From positions 24,149,195 to 24,173,981 of the forward strand of contig NC_049981.1 of NCBI RefSeq assembly GCF_000003815.2: 24,787 nt of DNA, in the 5' to 3' direction. Under the pieces are notes generated by a model that saw only the letters and a list, made by a program, of their open reading frames with translations, was not told where the DNA came from and made no database searches. The DNA comes from Branchiostoma floridae (Eukaryota; Chordata; Leptocardii; Amphioxiformes; Branchiostomatidae). Position numbers and translations under genes: made by a program. This document shows, in pieces, positions 9,247 through 19,905 of this stretch (the first letter of the stretch is position 1; the number at the start of each line of letters is the position of its first letter).

Positions 9247-12200
9247 TGGTGGAAAGTGGTCCTACACGATGATTTGCGGATTCTGATAAGTTTATTTTCA
9301 TCATGCCTCAGCAATTAATCTACACTAGGCAGCATGAAGATATACATATGATACGCAGGGTCATATTGTCTATAATAGCAAATTTTATTTTGAAATATTT
9401 CCCAAAGGATATTATTACAATTTATAGAATAAAACGAATACACATTTTATGTATGAAGCATACTTCCTTGAAGCACAAGAAGACAAAACCCCAGACATTT
9501 TTCAATGCGTGTTTATAAGGGAAGTAGGGGTTGAATCTATTTGCTGAGGCCAAGTTAGATAACTTATTTCCTTTGTCAACATTTTGAGAACAGCTTTAAA
9601 TGCAATGCATTTATTCTTTGAAACTTTTAATATAATTGGAGACGTGTTGTATTTGCTCGTTCTAACATAAGTAATTTCTTAAAGTTTCCGTATTCTCCAA
9701 CCAGAAATTAAAATACTAAACACCAAAATTAGTTCATTTACACACTCCTCTATGTCCTGTATGGCTTTGGTGTTATGATGAACTCATGTTTACTCTCGCG
9801 AAAATAACGACCATGAATGTTCCCCTAATGTTGGCTAATATGGACAAGGAGTCAAGGGTCACGCACCTGCGCTGACATAATCGGGTGTCTCTGTTCATCA
9901 ATCCCTGAACCAATTAGCTACCGGGGTCCATTCCCCTGTTTATGAGACGTGAAGAAAGCCGCAAAGAGACTATTGTAAGTTCTTGATGGGCAGGTTGTTC
10001 CATTTGTCTCGGCAGGCTTGGGTAAATAAAGGAGATTGGCAATTAGTTTAAGATGCTGTGTAGGGGTGAACAAGGTTGTCAAATAGGATATTATGGGCGA
10101 AGGAACGTAAAGGTCATGTAGACAGGTATTGATTTATGTATGCAGATCTCGCCGTGATTCCCAGAATTCCATCTTGACAAAGAATATAATTACGGCTGGT
10201 TGTAAGTTGGAAGAATTCATCACGTAAGAATATTTTGACGGCCAGTCTGTCTTAAAATCAAAATGGGAAAAACACTGGCGATAGAATAACTATTTGCCAC
10301 GATGGTCTTGACTAGCGCTGCAAACATACAAAGACTAAATTAAAGCCACAAATTTTCCACTGTCCACATGATGTTAATAGAGACTTTTTTTTGCTTGTTC
10401 CACGAACTTGTAGCAGATAATTTGAATGATGCAAACTGTTCTGTCAGGTATTAGAATATCTTCTCAGGCTGATATGCACTTTTCCCACGTAGAAAATGAT
10501 AACTTAGGCAATTTTTGTTAATACCAAGGAATGGCTAGATGGCTAACATAACTTCATGAATAATATATATACATTGGCTTGTACAAAAAATAAATCTGTC
10601 TCTCGGAATAGGAAGAAAGTGTTTTCTATAAAACACCCTCAGGTAAAAGTGATCGATTGAGAAAAGTAACCCTACATAATATACATACCAATGCTTTTCT
10701 AGGCGTAGTTATTCCTAGATGTAATGTAGAAATTTCTCATATTGACATATATAATTTATAAAAGTACTGTATCTGTTACTAACACGTGCGACAAATGTTC
10801 TAGACTGGATTAGACTGGCGCCAAGACAACGAATTCAGCGGCGCAAAAGTCACACAGAGGCATTTACATTTAAAGTGAAATAACGGTGGTACAATGTACC
10901 ACAATCATTTAGGTAAACAGACTAGAGACAACTACTTCATGACAATACGTGTCACATCATCACGATGTATACAAGGAGACGCTGGCGTGCATTTATCAAT
11001 TCTATCAAGGAAAATCAAAACTATATTTCAAGTGTGGCATGAAGCGAAGATAGCACAATGACGTCAAAGATAGCACAGTCCAGTATGTCTTAACGTGCTT
11101 TAGTGTGACTTGTAGGTAATCGCCATTGAAGCACGACTGAACCTCGTTTTTCTGTAAGGAAAGCGGCAGTCGGTCTAAGTTTCTTTGGTGAAATATTGCC
11201 ATGTTTATACCAAACGTCTGTTAGAGTACACCCTTTTGCCAAAACGTATACTGGCAAAAGACAACATTTAGTATGGATAAAAGCAGACAAGAACCAAGAT
11301 GTAAGAAAATGCATCAAATGTTCAAAGTATCCCAATTAATTAGTTTAAAAAAGATTTGATGTTCTTTATACATCCCATCCATTGGCCTCCGTCCGTTCCT
11401 TATACAATTCTTTAAAATAATTAGGCCTTATTACTATAAACGTTATTCATGATCGGATATTAAGGCATTAATCATAAAATAGTGTGCTAATAAGTTATGT
11501 CTTACGCGATGGATGAAGAAAATCCCTGCCTAAGGAATACAATAAGATAGCTGATGATTTAATCCACATAACACCCAATCTAACTGCAGTGATATTCGAT
11601 ACTGCTATCGTTATTGAAGAAACCGTACACAGGGGATATCATATGAAGTAGGTTTCCCCATCTACTGTGTCATGTCCTAATTTGTAACACTTACACTTCA
11701 ATACTCATTATGGTGAAAGTGATTAGAGTCGGCATGTTTATTACTGTTACTTTGACGCGGAGAGTAGTAGAGCGTAATTTATGTCATGCTTTTGTTTTTC
11801 TTACATCATAAGGGTGTTGCTGTCGTCATTAGGCGTTATTTAATTTTGTTTTTTGATAGTCCTGAAAAAAGGGGTCTGTATGTAGGGATTGTTTGATGAA
11901 GGCTTTGGCCAGTGATCTGACAAATACAGTTTAATATTGTGAAACTAAAATGATTTAGAACACTGGTATTTTCAATAACATGTTATTACTATACAGCTAT
12001 ACATCAATGTTGCACATGTATAAGAAAATGTTTGTATGCCATGTCAGAGATTGAAAGTTTTATGTCCTTTGCCTACCCCAAGTCACACCCTAACAAGGCT
12101 AGTGTCAGAAGGGTTTTACTAGGCCAGATTAGGTAGCCGGAAACATAACATTATCCTAAGTCCTACCACTTGAGTAGACTGGTTTGAAAAGAATATCTAC

Positions 12201-13000
12201 GGTTCAGATCTAAAGAAGTTGTCGTGTTATTTTTGCAAAGAAAATGAAATAGAATAAAGTAAACCATAGAGATCTGTCAAGGGTGTTACAGAAATACACA
12301 GTACGTCCGAATGACTTGGCGATTGAAAATGCGCTGATAGGACATTTAGGCATTTGTTCCTGTTACGACAAGAGAGAAGACGGTTTTGGAGTTAAGTCTG
12401 AATGTAGGAGACTTAGACAAATTTGTTTATAAGTGTACCCATATTGAAAGAGTTAACAAACATTAATGCATATACTCATAATGGTGCACAAATACAAACT
12501 AAACACAGAGTTACATCAACAGTTATATCAACAACAGGAAACAGCATATACAATTAACGAAGTCTAACGTCAGCTGTACTCCATAACTAAGATTGGTCAA
12601 TTAGTTAATAAAGACCCTTCAAAATCCTTCTTTTGTCCAATTATAGGGCCTTTTGTGGTAGAAGAAATAGGTTAGGTCTGAGCTTTCCGACTTTTGTAAA
12701 AAAAGAAATTGCTTAATTCACAAGCTTATAGAGGCGTAAGTCTAACAACATTGTCCAGCTAACTGTGGATCCAAATAAAGTCAAAGGCAGATCAAAGTTA
12801 TGTGGAAATACATTCAAAACGCTACATGTATATAGCAAACAAAATTGACATACGATAGATGGTAATCCCCCTTTTGGAATGGCTTTTACAAACTTTTTAT
12901 ATTTTGCTTTCTTGTGGAGCATACTTTAAACAATAAATTTTGTAAGTAATCTTACTTAGCCTTTGTTCAGTGTGTTTTAACATGGTATTCTATGGTAAGC
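9247..13000. other. long unassigned AT-rich stretch
   Basis: No gene, RNA gene or clear repeat family is recognised. Frames (9303-9518 plus; 11005-11335 and 12713-12922 minus) are short and without motifs. Sub-region 9845-9955 is less AT-rich and holds CACCTG, CCAATTAG and GTTTATGAG words, the look of a conserved non-coding block. This cannot be tested without comparison. GTGTTTT-CTAT-AAAACAC at 10619-10636 is a perfect 7-bp hairpin. Confidence 0.4.
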
Positions 13001-14436
13001 AGTGGCTGTGGCGTCTGCCCTACACTCACTTGAGGACGCCGTAACTTTGTCAATAACCTCGAAATGTTCGACAGTGTCCTCTAACTACGTCACACCGGAT
13101 GTCGTTCCATTCAATCAGCGGAATAGCCCCCCGCACCAGGATTGATCGAGCTCCGGACATATTGATTAAGAACCGGATTAGGGACGATGAGCAATACATA
13201 ATCAGTCATAACTTTCAAATTGTAGCAAAGGCAAAGTGACCTTCGTATTTCATGTAAAGGTTAGTTTAGTTCTGAATGGTTTTATGCAATGAAGTGGTTC
13301 GTTTTGTTTTAAGACAATCTTCTGAGTTTGGCAACTCAACCTGTTATTTCAAATATCATTTACGTTATAAACCATAATCTAATAAAGTGCAATTCAAAGA
13401 TATTTTTACCACATCAATTCGGCGTCACAGAAGAACGGATATTTATAATACCCCCTTTATAGGTACAATTTAAGAACATACATTACTTAGATCAGAAACG
13501 TTTTAGAATCGGACTATTGTTCTCTTTCTCCATCACTTTATACTAAACATTAAGTAAATGTTTGAATATAATGACATTAAGAAAACCTTGTTTTAAATAA
13601 ATAAATAACAAGTTGGATTTATCTAGAATCACGCCTTAGATGGGATTTTTCTCTGATATTCGTTATGTTATGAAGCATGAATCAACAATAATCAAGTCCG
13701 CTCTAAAAATTCTTAATGTCAAATATCTCGCCCCAACTATTCAGAGATACAGTTTTATAAAGAAGAAAACACTTCCTTTTACGTTAAAAGTGACATTGAT
13801 ATAGCTGTACATTTTGTTTCTGTAGTCTTAGATACATGTCTCAATTGAATGCATGTGACGTCAAATTCGATTGTCTATCCAAAGCTTTCCGTGATACAAA
13901 TGAAATAGAACGTAAATTACTCATCAAACAAATGATAGGCATAACGTTATATAATTGCTTACATGATTATATATCCATTATATACATATATAAAACAAAA
14001 GCGGCATGGTAACTTTTCTGATGACACCCATTTCTGAAAATCATAAATAACATTTCTTTGATTACAATTAGGTATATAACGGTGAGACCAAACCTAGTAG
14101 ATGCAAAAAGCCATGAAAATGAAAAACTAAAAGAAAACTAACAGCAAGCTAATTAATCATATTCAGAATAAGAAGAGTTAATTATAACAAATACCATACG
14201 AATTGATAAATCATCAACCCTTAAATAAACGAAATATAACGAATAGAGGACTTGAATCTACCAATTTGATTACCACGTTGGTGTAAAACTGGTTAACAAA
14301 TATATTTATCTAATTAATATACAAGCAACTGAACCCACAAATCCACACTAAATATGTTTAATAACCCTACATTAAAAATATTGAAAAGTCCATATGCCAC
14401 GCCCATTTCCTGATGATTCTATTCGTGTCACTGTAG
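13001..14436. other. unassigned stretch with one GC-richer block
   Basis: Mostly AT-rich with short tandem AAAT (about 13595-13606). The block 13070-13200 is GC-richer than its surroundings and contains ATTGATCGA, ATTGATTAAG and TCAATCAG words. It might be a conserved regulatory block, but no frame or repeat supports a definite call. GTGACGTCA at 13856-13864 contains a full CRE. Confidence 0.35.
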
Positions 14437-14543
14437 GTCAGTCAGTCACGCCCACGCTTCAGCGATACGAAGCCATAAAGGACGAAGAGTGGAAGAAACC
14501 ATCACTGAAGGAAGGACCAGAAAGGGAGTAGCTGCTATCTAAG
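14437..14543 (+). CDS. candidate exon (C-terminal coding or UTR), unknown gene
   Basis: TTCTATTCGTGTCACTGTAG ends at 14436 and looks like a 3' splice site. After two bases completing a codon (phase 1), a 30-codon frame reads QSVTPTLQRYEAIKDEEWKK and on to a stop at 14529-14531. Composition is charged and codon choice (GAC GAA GAG, AAG, CTG) looks coding, unlike the AT-rich flanks. CTAAG|GTGGGT at 14541-14549 resembles a 5' splice site, so the segment could also be an internal non-coding exon of 107 nt. All frames stop before that donor. I do not recognise the protein, and the frame is short enough to arise by chance. Confidence 0.3.
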
Positions 14544-15081
14544 GTGGGTTTGACTCCTTTGCTATCTTTTAGACATGTACGTAAACTTCACAACCATGTA
14601 TTGATTTGGAGTTAAAGTGTTACAAGGAATATAAATAACCATATATGGGGTTATATTTGTCAATATCAATGTAACTTTTTACATTAAAATTGTCAGACCG
14701 ATTAGTACAGTATACATGTAGAGCAGAAATTTTTTCAACACTTTGATCAGCATGGTGTATAGAAATAAGTCATCGAACCTAGATTTTGTATAATGCAGGC
14801 GTTGTTTTGGTTTTCTGTTGAATGGGACAGCAATTTAGAAGATATATAACAGAACTTATATGCATCTTACATTCTTCGTTTGATTTCTGAGTAGTCACAC
14901 ATGATGTATTTCAAGGTATTTGAAAAGCTAAACAATGTGTAATTAGACAGAAAGACCCAGCAAATGCAAGCAATAGTAAGAAAATACAAAAACAACTAAA
15001 CTAAACTAAAAAATGTCTAGCCATATAAAAACAATGTCAATTTGGGGGAAATGAGCTTGGCAGGTCTCAGAATACAATATA
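14544..15081. other. unassigned non-coding sequence
   Basis: AT-rich; no repeat, exon or RNA gene is recognised. If 14437-14543 is an internal exon, this would be the start of the following intron. Confidence 0.4.
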
Positions 15082-15220
15082 TAGAGTTCGACAACTTCAA
15101 ACCTCCCTTTTAGACTTTGAAACTTTGGCTACAGCTTTTTCAAAGTCTGCACAAATAGATCCCCCATTTTATGACCTATTCTTGATGATGTATATCTTCA
15201 ACTAACGTACACATATCACA
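15082..15220 (+). mobile_element. old 5'-end fragment of the copy A/B element family
   Basis: TAGAGTTCGACAACTTCAAA (15082-15101) then CCTCC parallels TAGAGTTCGGCGACCTCATA then CCTCC at the 5' end of copies A and B. About 118 bp downstream, AACTAACGTACACATATCAC (about 15199-15218) parallels GACTA(A/G)CGTACACATGTCAC, which lies about 107 bp into copy A. Between and beyond these words the match fades. I read it as a third, much more diverged or truncated copy in plus orientation. Confidence 0.5.
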
Positions 15221-15827
15221 AGGTTGGAGTTAAGAGCACCCATTCTAGATGTGAGTGCCCAAATCAAAAAAGGATCCTTAATGTAAGCTTGCACTGTGAT
15301 AGATAACGACCCTTTCGACGTTATACTAAAGTCTGTGGTTTGAATGTTAATGTTGAATCGCAGGATCTGTGTAGAGCCGATTACACAGTTACACGGATAG
15401 CGGTAAAAAGATCCATAAAAATCGTCACCAACACCACTGGCGGAGCAACCTGATCTTTATTCAGTTCTGAGCGTACTGTACAAATTAGACAGGTTAAAGA
15501 TAGAATTGAATATCACCCTTTCTAGCAGAAATACCTTGAATATATGAGAATATGTGGTGGAGCTACATTCCGGCCTGATCGGCGGAAATTATGTCATTTA
15601 TAACTCTATTTCCTCGTCCTCTTTATCGATATGCTTTACCGATGATGTGAACTTTAGCTAAGAAGGAAAATTAATGCATTCGGTGCTTTCTTTTCTATTA
15701 CCGTCAGATAGGTAACAATTAACTATTGGTAAGTTTCCATCTAAATGTAAGGATTTTAGGGTATTCTAGCTTATTGCTTTCATTAATTGTGTCCTGCGGA
15801 GCCCGTTTATACACGGGGTGGCCATAT
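15221..15827. other. unassigned non-coding sequence
   Basis: Nothing recognised. The 83-codon frame beginning at 15726 has a TTG-type start in the printed sequence and runs through the miniature element at 15832-15914, so it is not a gene. Confidence 0.4.
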
Positions 15828-15918
15828 TTAACCCTTGTCATGCTGAGCTGTATTGTTATGAGTTTGGGCTATTTCTCATGTAAAGGTTGCATACCACTGC
15901 CAGCGGGACAAGGGTTAA
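15828..15918. mobile_element. 83-bp miniature element with TTAA target duplication (piggyBac-type)
   Basis: TTAA at 15828-15831 and again at 15915-15918 flank an 83-bp segment that starts CCCTTGTC and ends GACAAGGG, an exact 8-bp terminal inverted repeat. The symmetry extends imperfectly inward (CTGAGC versus CCAGCG). A TTAA duplication plus CCC/GGG ends is characteristic of piggyBac-superfamily insertions. At 83 bp it would be an extreme deletion derivative with no coding capacity. An unrelated hairpin of the same size is the alternative. Confidence 0.55.
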
Positions 15919-16370
15919 TCTACTATAGAGTCCATTCCAAGTCACCATGCGGGTTTTTAGGTGATATTTGTAATTAGTCTGAATTATTTTGAATAAAAGA
16001 ATATCTGAGCCACAATAATTAAATTCTTTTCAAAAAAATTGACTGAGAAAATACTCATCTTTTTTAATTCCTTTGAATATTTTAGAAATATTTTGAAAGT
16101 AACTGTACAAAAATATCTTTATTTAGAATAATTGTGAAACTTCTGCGTGAATATTTCACATTTACAAATATTTGTAAACTTTGCCAAATTGTGAAATTAG
16201 TTTATTGCCCCCATAAAAGTAAGCCCTATTGTTGCATCTGTATATTTTTACATTTCACCGCTGGGCACTGGTGGATCCTTTGTGGTGGGCCATTTTTGCA
16301 TGGCACCCAACCATACTTTGCAAGGATGTGTGAATTGCTATCTTCCCAGCCCACTGAAACATTTACAAAA
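15919..16370. other. unassigned AT-rich sequence
   Basis: Several AATATTT/AAATATT words occur and no exon is recognised. The 84-codon frame at 16134-16388 is cysteine-rich but has no known pattern and runs into a tandem repeat, so I reject it. Confidence 0.4.
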
Positions 16371-16410
16371 AATGGTAGAAAATGGTAGAAAATGGTAAAT
16401 AATGGTAGAA
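16371..16410 (+). repeat. 10-bp tandem repeat (AATGGTAGAA) x4
   Basis: Four units in register: three AATGGTAGAA and one AATGGTAAAT. A simple minisatellite. Confidence 0.9.
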
Positions 16411-16777
16411 TGCTGTTATCATTATTTAGAAACCATTAGAAGTATCCAATTCCACACCATTAATATTTCCAAAGTTTTACAGAACCAGGGAAATATTTAT
16501 AAAGTTGAAATAGTTTTTAAAATATTTCTGAATTATCAAATGTCCTAGACATATAATTACAAAACTTTAAAATAAATTCTAAACAATGGCAACAAACATC
16601 CGCACGGTGTCTTGGAATGGACTCTAGCAAACAAAAATCAGTATCATATTACATAACGCTATTTTGCTTGTTTACTTGTTCAAAACAAGGCAGCGATCCT
16701 TAAACACTGACATGTAAAGATGAATGGGTTATCGTCTAACCCAACACTGATGCGCAGTTATCCTGCTCCAAGTCCCA
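16411..16777. other. unassigned AT-rich sequence
   Basis: Left flank of the element that starts at 16781. No recognisable feature. Confidence 0.4.
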
Positions 16778-16823
16778 TAAGGGACCGTACGGCATTTAGC
16801 GAGGGGGGAGGGCCGGTCGCCAG

Positions 16824-16920
16824 GGGGGGGAGGGCCTAGCAAAAAAATATTTTGCCAGGGGGAGGGCCCAGCAAAAAAAGATTGACTTGGGGGGAGGGCC
16901 AAGCAAAAAAAAAATTGCTT
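16824..16920 (+). repeat. left subterminal G-rich minisatellite
   Basis: Three units of about 31-34 bp, each GGGGGAGGGCC(T/C/A)AGC followed by an A-run and a T-rich tail. G-runs could form quadruplex structure. The same units recur at 18191-18285 in the same orientation, although the element ends are inverted. Confidence 0.85.
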
Positions 16921-16926
16921 GGTCTA

Positions 16927-17530
16927 CCAGCAAAATTTGTCCCTTAAAATCCAAGAAACAGCGTTTCAGAGGGTCAGGATTTCAAAATTTTTCTGGACCT
17001 TCGCAAGGGATCGCCCAAGGTTGGCGCTCGGGACACAGTGAAAATGCGAAAGGGGAGGGGGCGGGGCTTATGCATCGCCCTCGAAAACCTTTTCCACTTA
17101 CAGAAATGTTATCAAACTATAGATTAGTCTGCCAGCAAAAATTACCCCTGTCCTATTGCCCTCAAAATGTAAGAAATTGCGTTTCAGAGCTCGAGGGTAA
17201 AGATTTGCAAATTTCCCTGGATCTAGTTTGACGTGACCGGCCTCGCGCCTTTGGTGGCCGACATCGTGATAATGTGTTCGGGGGGATTTGATTTTGTATT
17301 TCTAAATTGAAATGCCATTAAAGTTAGCTTTGTTTGCCAGCAAAATATTTCCCTCAAACTGCAGGAAACAGCTTTTAAGAGGGTCAAGATTTCAAAATTT
17401 CCCCGGACCTACCTTGCGATTCTTCGTGCCTTTGGCGCCAGACATGGTGTTCAAAACGTCGTTCGCAAAAACTTGAAACCCTCGTATTTTTTTTCATAGA
17501 AATGTCGTAGTAAACAGAAAATTTTCCCCT
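16927..17530 (+). repeat. internal tandem ~205-bp repeats (three to four units)
   Basis: CCAGCAAAA(T/A) words occur at 16927, 17132 and 17337, 205 bp apart each time. A GAAATG word precedes units 2 and 3 at 17103 and 17309, and again at 17499 with a diverged fourth start. Each unit continues into a CAGCGTTTCAGAGGGTCA-like block, ATTTCAAAATTT, a CCTGGACCT-like block and a GCCTTTGG-like block. This is a satellite-like array captured in, or grown inside, the element. Confidence 0.75.
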
Positions 17531-17579
17531 AAAAAAGAATGCACGAAATCGTGACAAAAAAGCGTGTCATTTTTAAAAG

Positions 17580-17900
17580 ATCTCCGGCAAGTCAGCGTTC
17601 TCGCGCCCGCCGGCGGCTAGAGAGATCGGTCTACCCCGCCGTGGGAAAATCAGCGTCATGCGTCGGCGCCCCCCTCCCCACTACAGTTTTGGTTAGTCGA
17701 ATCGTGTTGTTGTTTTGGTTTTCATTTTTTCCCCGATTTACCGTAAGTTATTACCACCACAGAACCAGGAAAAAGTTAAAAATACAATGTAACGTTATAT
17801 GTACATGTTCATTGAAAATGGTTTCCGTCAAGCCGCTCCGGGCGGCCCGCGAGTTGCAATACGTAAATTAAAGGGGCGGGGCACGCGCCGCTTCGTGGCG
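17580..17900 (+). other. GC-rich core segment of the 16778-18338 element
   Basis: GC-rich patches (CGCGCCCGCCGGCGG near 17602; CCGCTCCGGGCGGCCCGCGA near 17832) stand out against the AT-rich interior. A 110-codon frame (17539-17871) crosses it but is arginine-rich then hydrophobic without any motif. It could be captured host sequence or the decayed remains of a transposon gene. I cannot tell which. Confidence 0.35.
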
Positions 17901-18190
17901 CAAATCTACTAGAAATCCAGATACAAATGCTTTTTAGGTGTTGTTTTGATATCAAAACAATGAAATAGCTGCTATAATTTAGCAAATATTTATGCCTCCA
18001 TCAAGCAGATATTTATCCCTCTATTATTAAGCAAATAGTTTGAGCCATTCTGTTTTCCTTTTTTTTACTAGGGGCGAGAGATCCGCTTTGCGATGAAAAT
18101 CATGAAAAAGTAGGACGCAAAGCACATTTCCAAATGGGAGCGCATGTTTTAAAAGTTGGCGTCTTGAAAATTTTTTCAAAGTTGATAGGA

Positions 18191-18285
18191 GGGGGGAGGG
18201 CCTAGCAAAAAAATATTTTGCCAGGGGGAGGGCCTAGCAAAAAAATTTTTACCTGGGGGGAGGGCCTAGCAAAAAATTTTTGACC
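18191..18285 (+). repeat. right subterminal G-rich minisatellite
   Basis: Three units of the same GGGGGAGGGCCTAGC + A-run repeat as at 16824-16920, in direct orientation to it. The first unit and the start of the second are essentially identical to left-array sequence. Confidence 0.85.
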
Positions 18286-18338
18286 CGACCCTCTGGCGAC
18301 CGGCCCTCCCCCCTCACTAAACGCCGTACGGTCCCTAA

Positions 18339-19234
18339 TGAGCCCAATACAACTGGTATTATGTAGGTTACATAAATATGCCCTGGGGCATTCCAAACTA
18401 AATAGATCCATAATAACGTCGTTAGCTTTGACAGTAAGCCTTCCCTAATTTACAACTTCCAGTAAAAAGATTCGTGAGAGAAATGCAGCCTTTTACTGTT
18501 ATTTGTATGTTTAGGATCTGTACGCCGAACGTAATATTACAAAAGGGACATACTATGATTGTGCGTTTATTTGTGACGTTTAACAATGTGGACCACCTCT
18601 CAATCCTACACAAGCCCCAGTGCATTAACATCTATCCCGCCCACAGGTCTTTGATTCACTCGGATATTCTCATTTCCGGAGGCAGACGTACGTGTAATTA
18701 ATCAGACCGTTACGCCCAAATCCCAAGACTCCTTCAATTTAATATTTCTGCTGCTCTCGGAGTCCACTTAATTAAATTAACATAAGAAAAAGTAATCAAT
18801 AGCGGCCCGTGATTCCGTCCGATGTGTCCAAACTGCCACGCCGACTTTTATAACTGGGAGAATAATATGGTTTTTATTTAGGGATATCTGTTCGTGCACG
18901 TTTATGAATACCATCTTTAAAATTGTTCCTTGCGATATCGATCTTTCAGAGCGGTTGGGTTGTAACAAATGGCTGGTGGAGAAACCGTGAAATTTTTTTC
19001 ATTTCTCTAGCGCCTTGTTATATTTATAATTGCAATAACTATCATAGATATTAATACCGATATTAAGACTTAAATGATTATTGCATACCTAGCAAACGTT
19101 TTAAAAGGTAAACAATTTGCATGGACATCAAGATCGCAAATATATCTGACACTATCACTGGATTTTGAGATGACTTGTTATTAATTTTATTAAGTTTATA
19201 TAAGCCGTTTACAATGCTAAGGTAGGACACTAGA
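18339..19234. other. unassigned sequence with homeodomain-word-rich block
   Basis: No gene is recognised. Block 18650-18785 contains TCTTTGAT (TCF/LEF-like), TAATTAATCA and TTAATTAAATTAA words in less AT-rich context, the style of a developmental enhancer. This is a weak inference. Frames at 18202-18701 and 18777-18968 lack motifs. Confidence 0.35.
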
Positions 19235-19292
19235 GGAAGAAAGGAAGGAAGGAAGGAAGGAAGGAAGGAAGGAAGGAAGGAAGGAAGGAAGG
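19235..19292 (+). repeat. (GGAA)n microsatellite
   Basis: About 13 uninterrupted AAGG units from 19241, preceded by GAAGA. On the opposite strand it translates as a repeating Phe-Leu-Pro-Ser frame (19078-19320), which is an artefact of the repeat. GGAA arrays can bind ETS factors, but nothing here shows use. Confidence 0.95.
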
Positions 19293-19765
19293 ATGAAATC
19301 CAGAGTATTTTGTAGTTCAAACAGTATTACTTTAGAAGGAAAGAAGATAGATTCACCTCCTTCGGTACTTAGAATTATAGCACGTAACAGCGAAGGACGT
19401 TCTGTTATCTAATGTGACATAACTTAATTCACTTATACGGGCAAATGTAACGATGATCGGGAAGCCAAACTTATTTTCGCTGTAATTCCATCCAGGAGGC
19501 CATTCGTTCTTGCCAATCATAGCCCCTAACGGGAGCTTTCAGTTTTAATTGCGACTTTCCATTCAATAATAGATCAAATTTTCAATCCGGTGGCACCTGA
19601 GCCTTTTAAGTCATAAATACCGCAAGTAGGTAGAGGTGACAGTAAAATATTTATCACGACAGCGCAGGAAATTTGGCTCAAACTAAGAGCTGTTATGAAG
19701 GCGGGTTTCCCTGTACAGGGTGTTGTGTAACCAGACAGTCAGGAACAGTCTAGCAGTGCCAGACT
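19293..19765. other. unassigned non-coding sequence
   Basis: No gene or repeat is recognised. 19480-19620 is less AT-rich and contains words such as TTAATTGC, AATAATAGATCAAA and CACCTGAG, possibly regulatory, untested. Confidence 0.35.
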
Positions 19766-19905
19766 CGTCGTAGATCGTCGTACGACATAGATGTCGTGAA
19801 ATTTTCAAGCAGACTGTAGCAGAGCCGACAGATAATGATATACGATAGCACAACGTCGTGGACGACACCAACACATCCTTTGCACGACTATTGTACAACA
19901 TAAGT
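19766..19905 (+). repeat. palindromic short interspersed repeat, copy 2
   Basis: CGTCGTAGATCGTCGTACGACA begins a stretch in which AATTTTCAAGCAGACTGTAG and the following ACGACACC...GCACGAC blocks match 7121-7215 in order. It is rich in CGTCGT/ACGACG words able to fold. The minus-strand frame at 19683-19901 reads through it and is not a gene. Confidence 0.45.

Larger units (their letters stand above)
16778..18338. mobile_element. complete non-autonomous element, 43-bp TIRs, TAA duplication (PIF/Harbinger-like)
   Basis: Positions 16781-16823 and the reverse complement of 18293-18335 agree at 41 of 43 bases, both beginning GGGACCGTACGGC. The element (16781-18335, 1555 bp) is flanked by TAA at 16778-16780 and 18336-18338. 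A 3-bp TAA/TTA duplication with GG-starting TIRs is typical of PIF/Harbinger transposons. Inside are direct G-rich subterminal arrays (16824-16920 and 18191-18285), three to four ~205-bp repeats (16927-17530) and a GC-rich segment (17580-17900). No DDE transposase or Myb-like frame is seen. Frames at 16887-17231 and 17539-17871 are repeat translation, so it depends on a transposase elsewhere. The near-identical TIRs suggest fairly recent insertion. Confidence 0.75.

Noticed and set aside
16887-17231. 114-codon frame
   Set aside because: It translates the minisatellite and ~205-bp repeats of a transposable element; repeat composition explains it.
17539-17871. 110-codon arginine-rich frame
   Set aside because: It lies in the GC-rich core of the same element, with no recognisable motif or transposase residues.
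19078-19320. 80-codon minus-strand frame with repeated Phe-Leu-Pro-Ser
   Set aside because: Direct translation of the (GGAA)n microsatellite.
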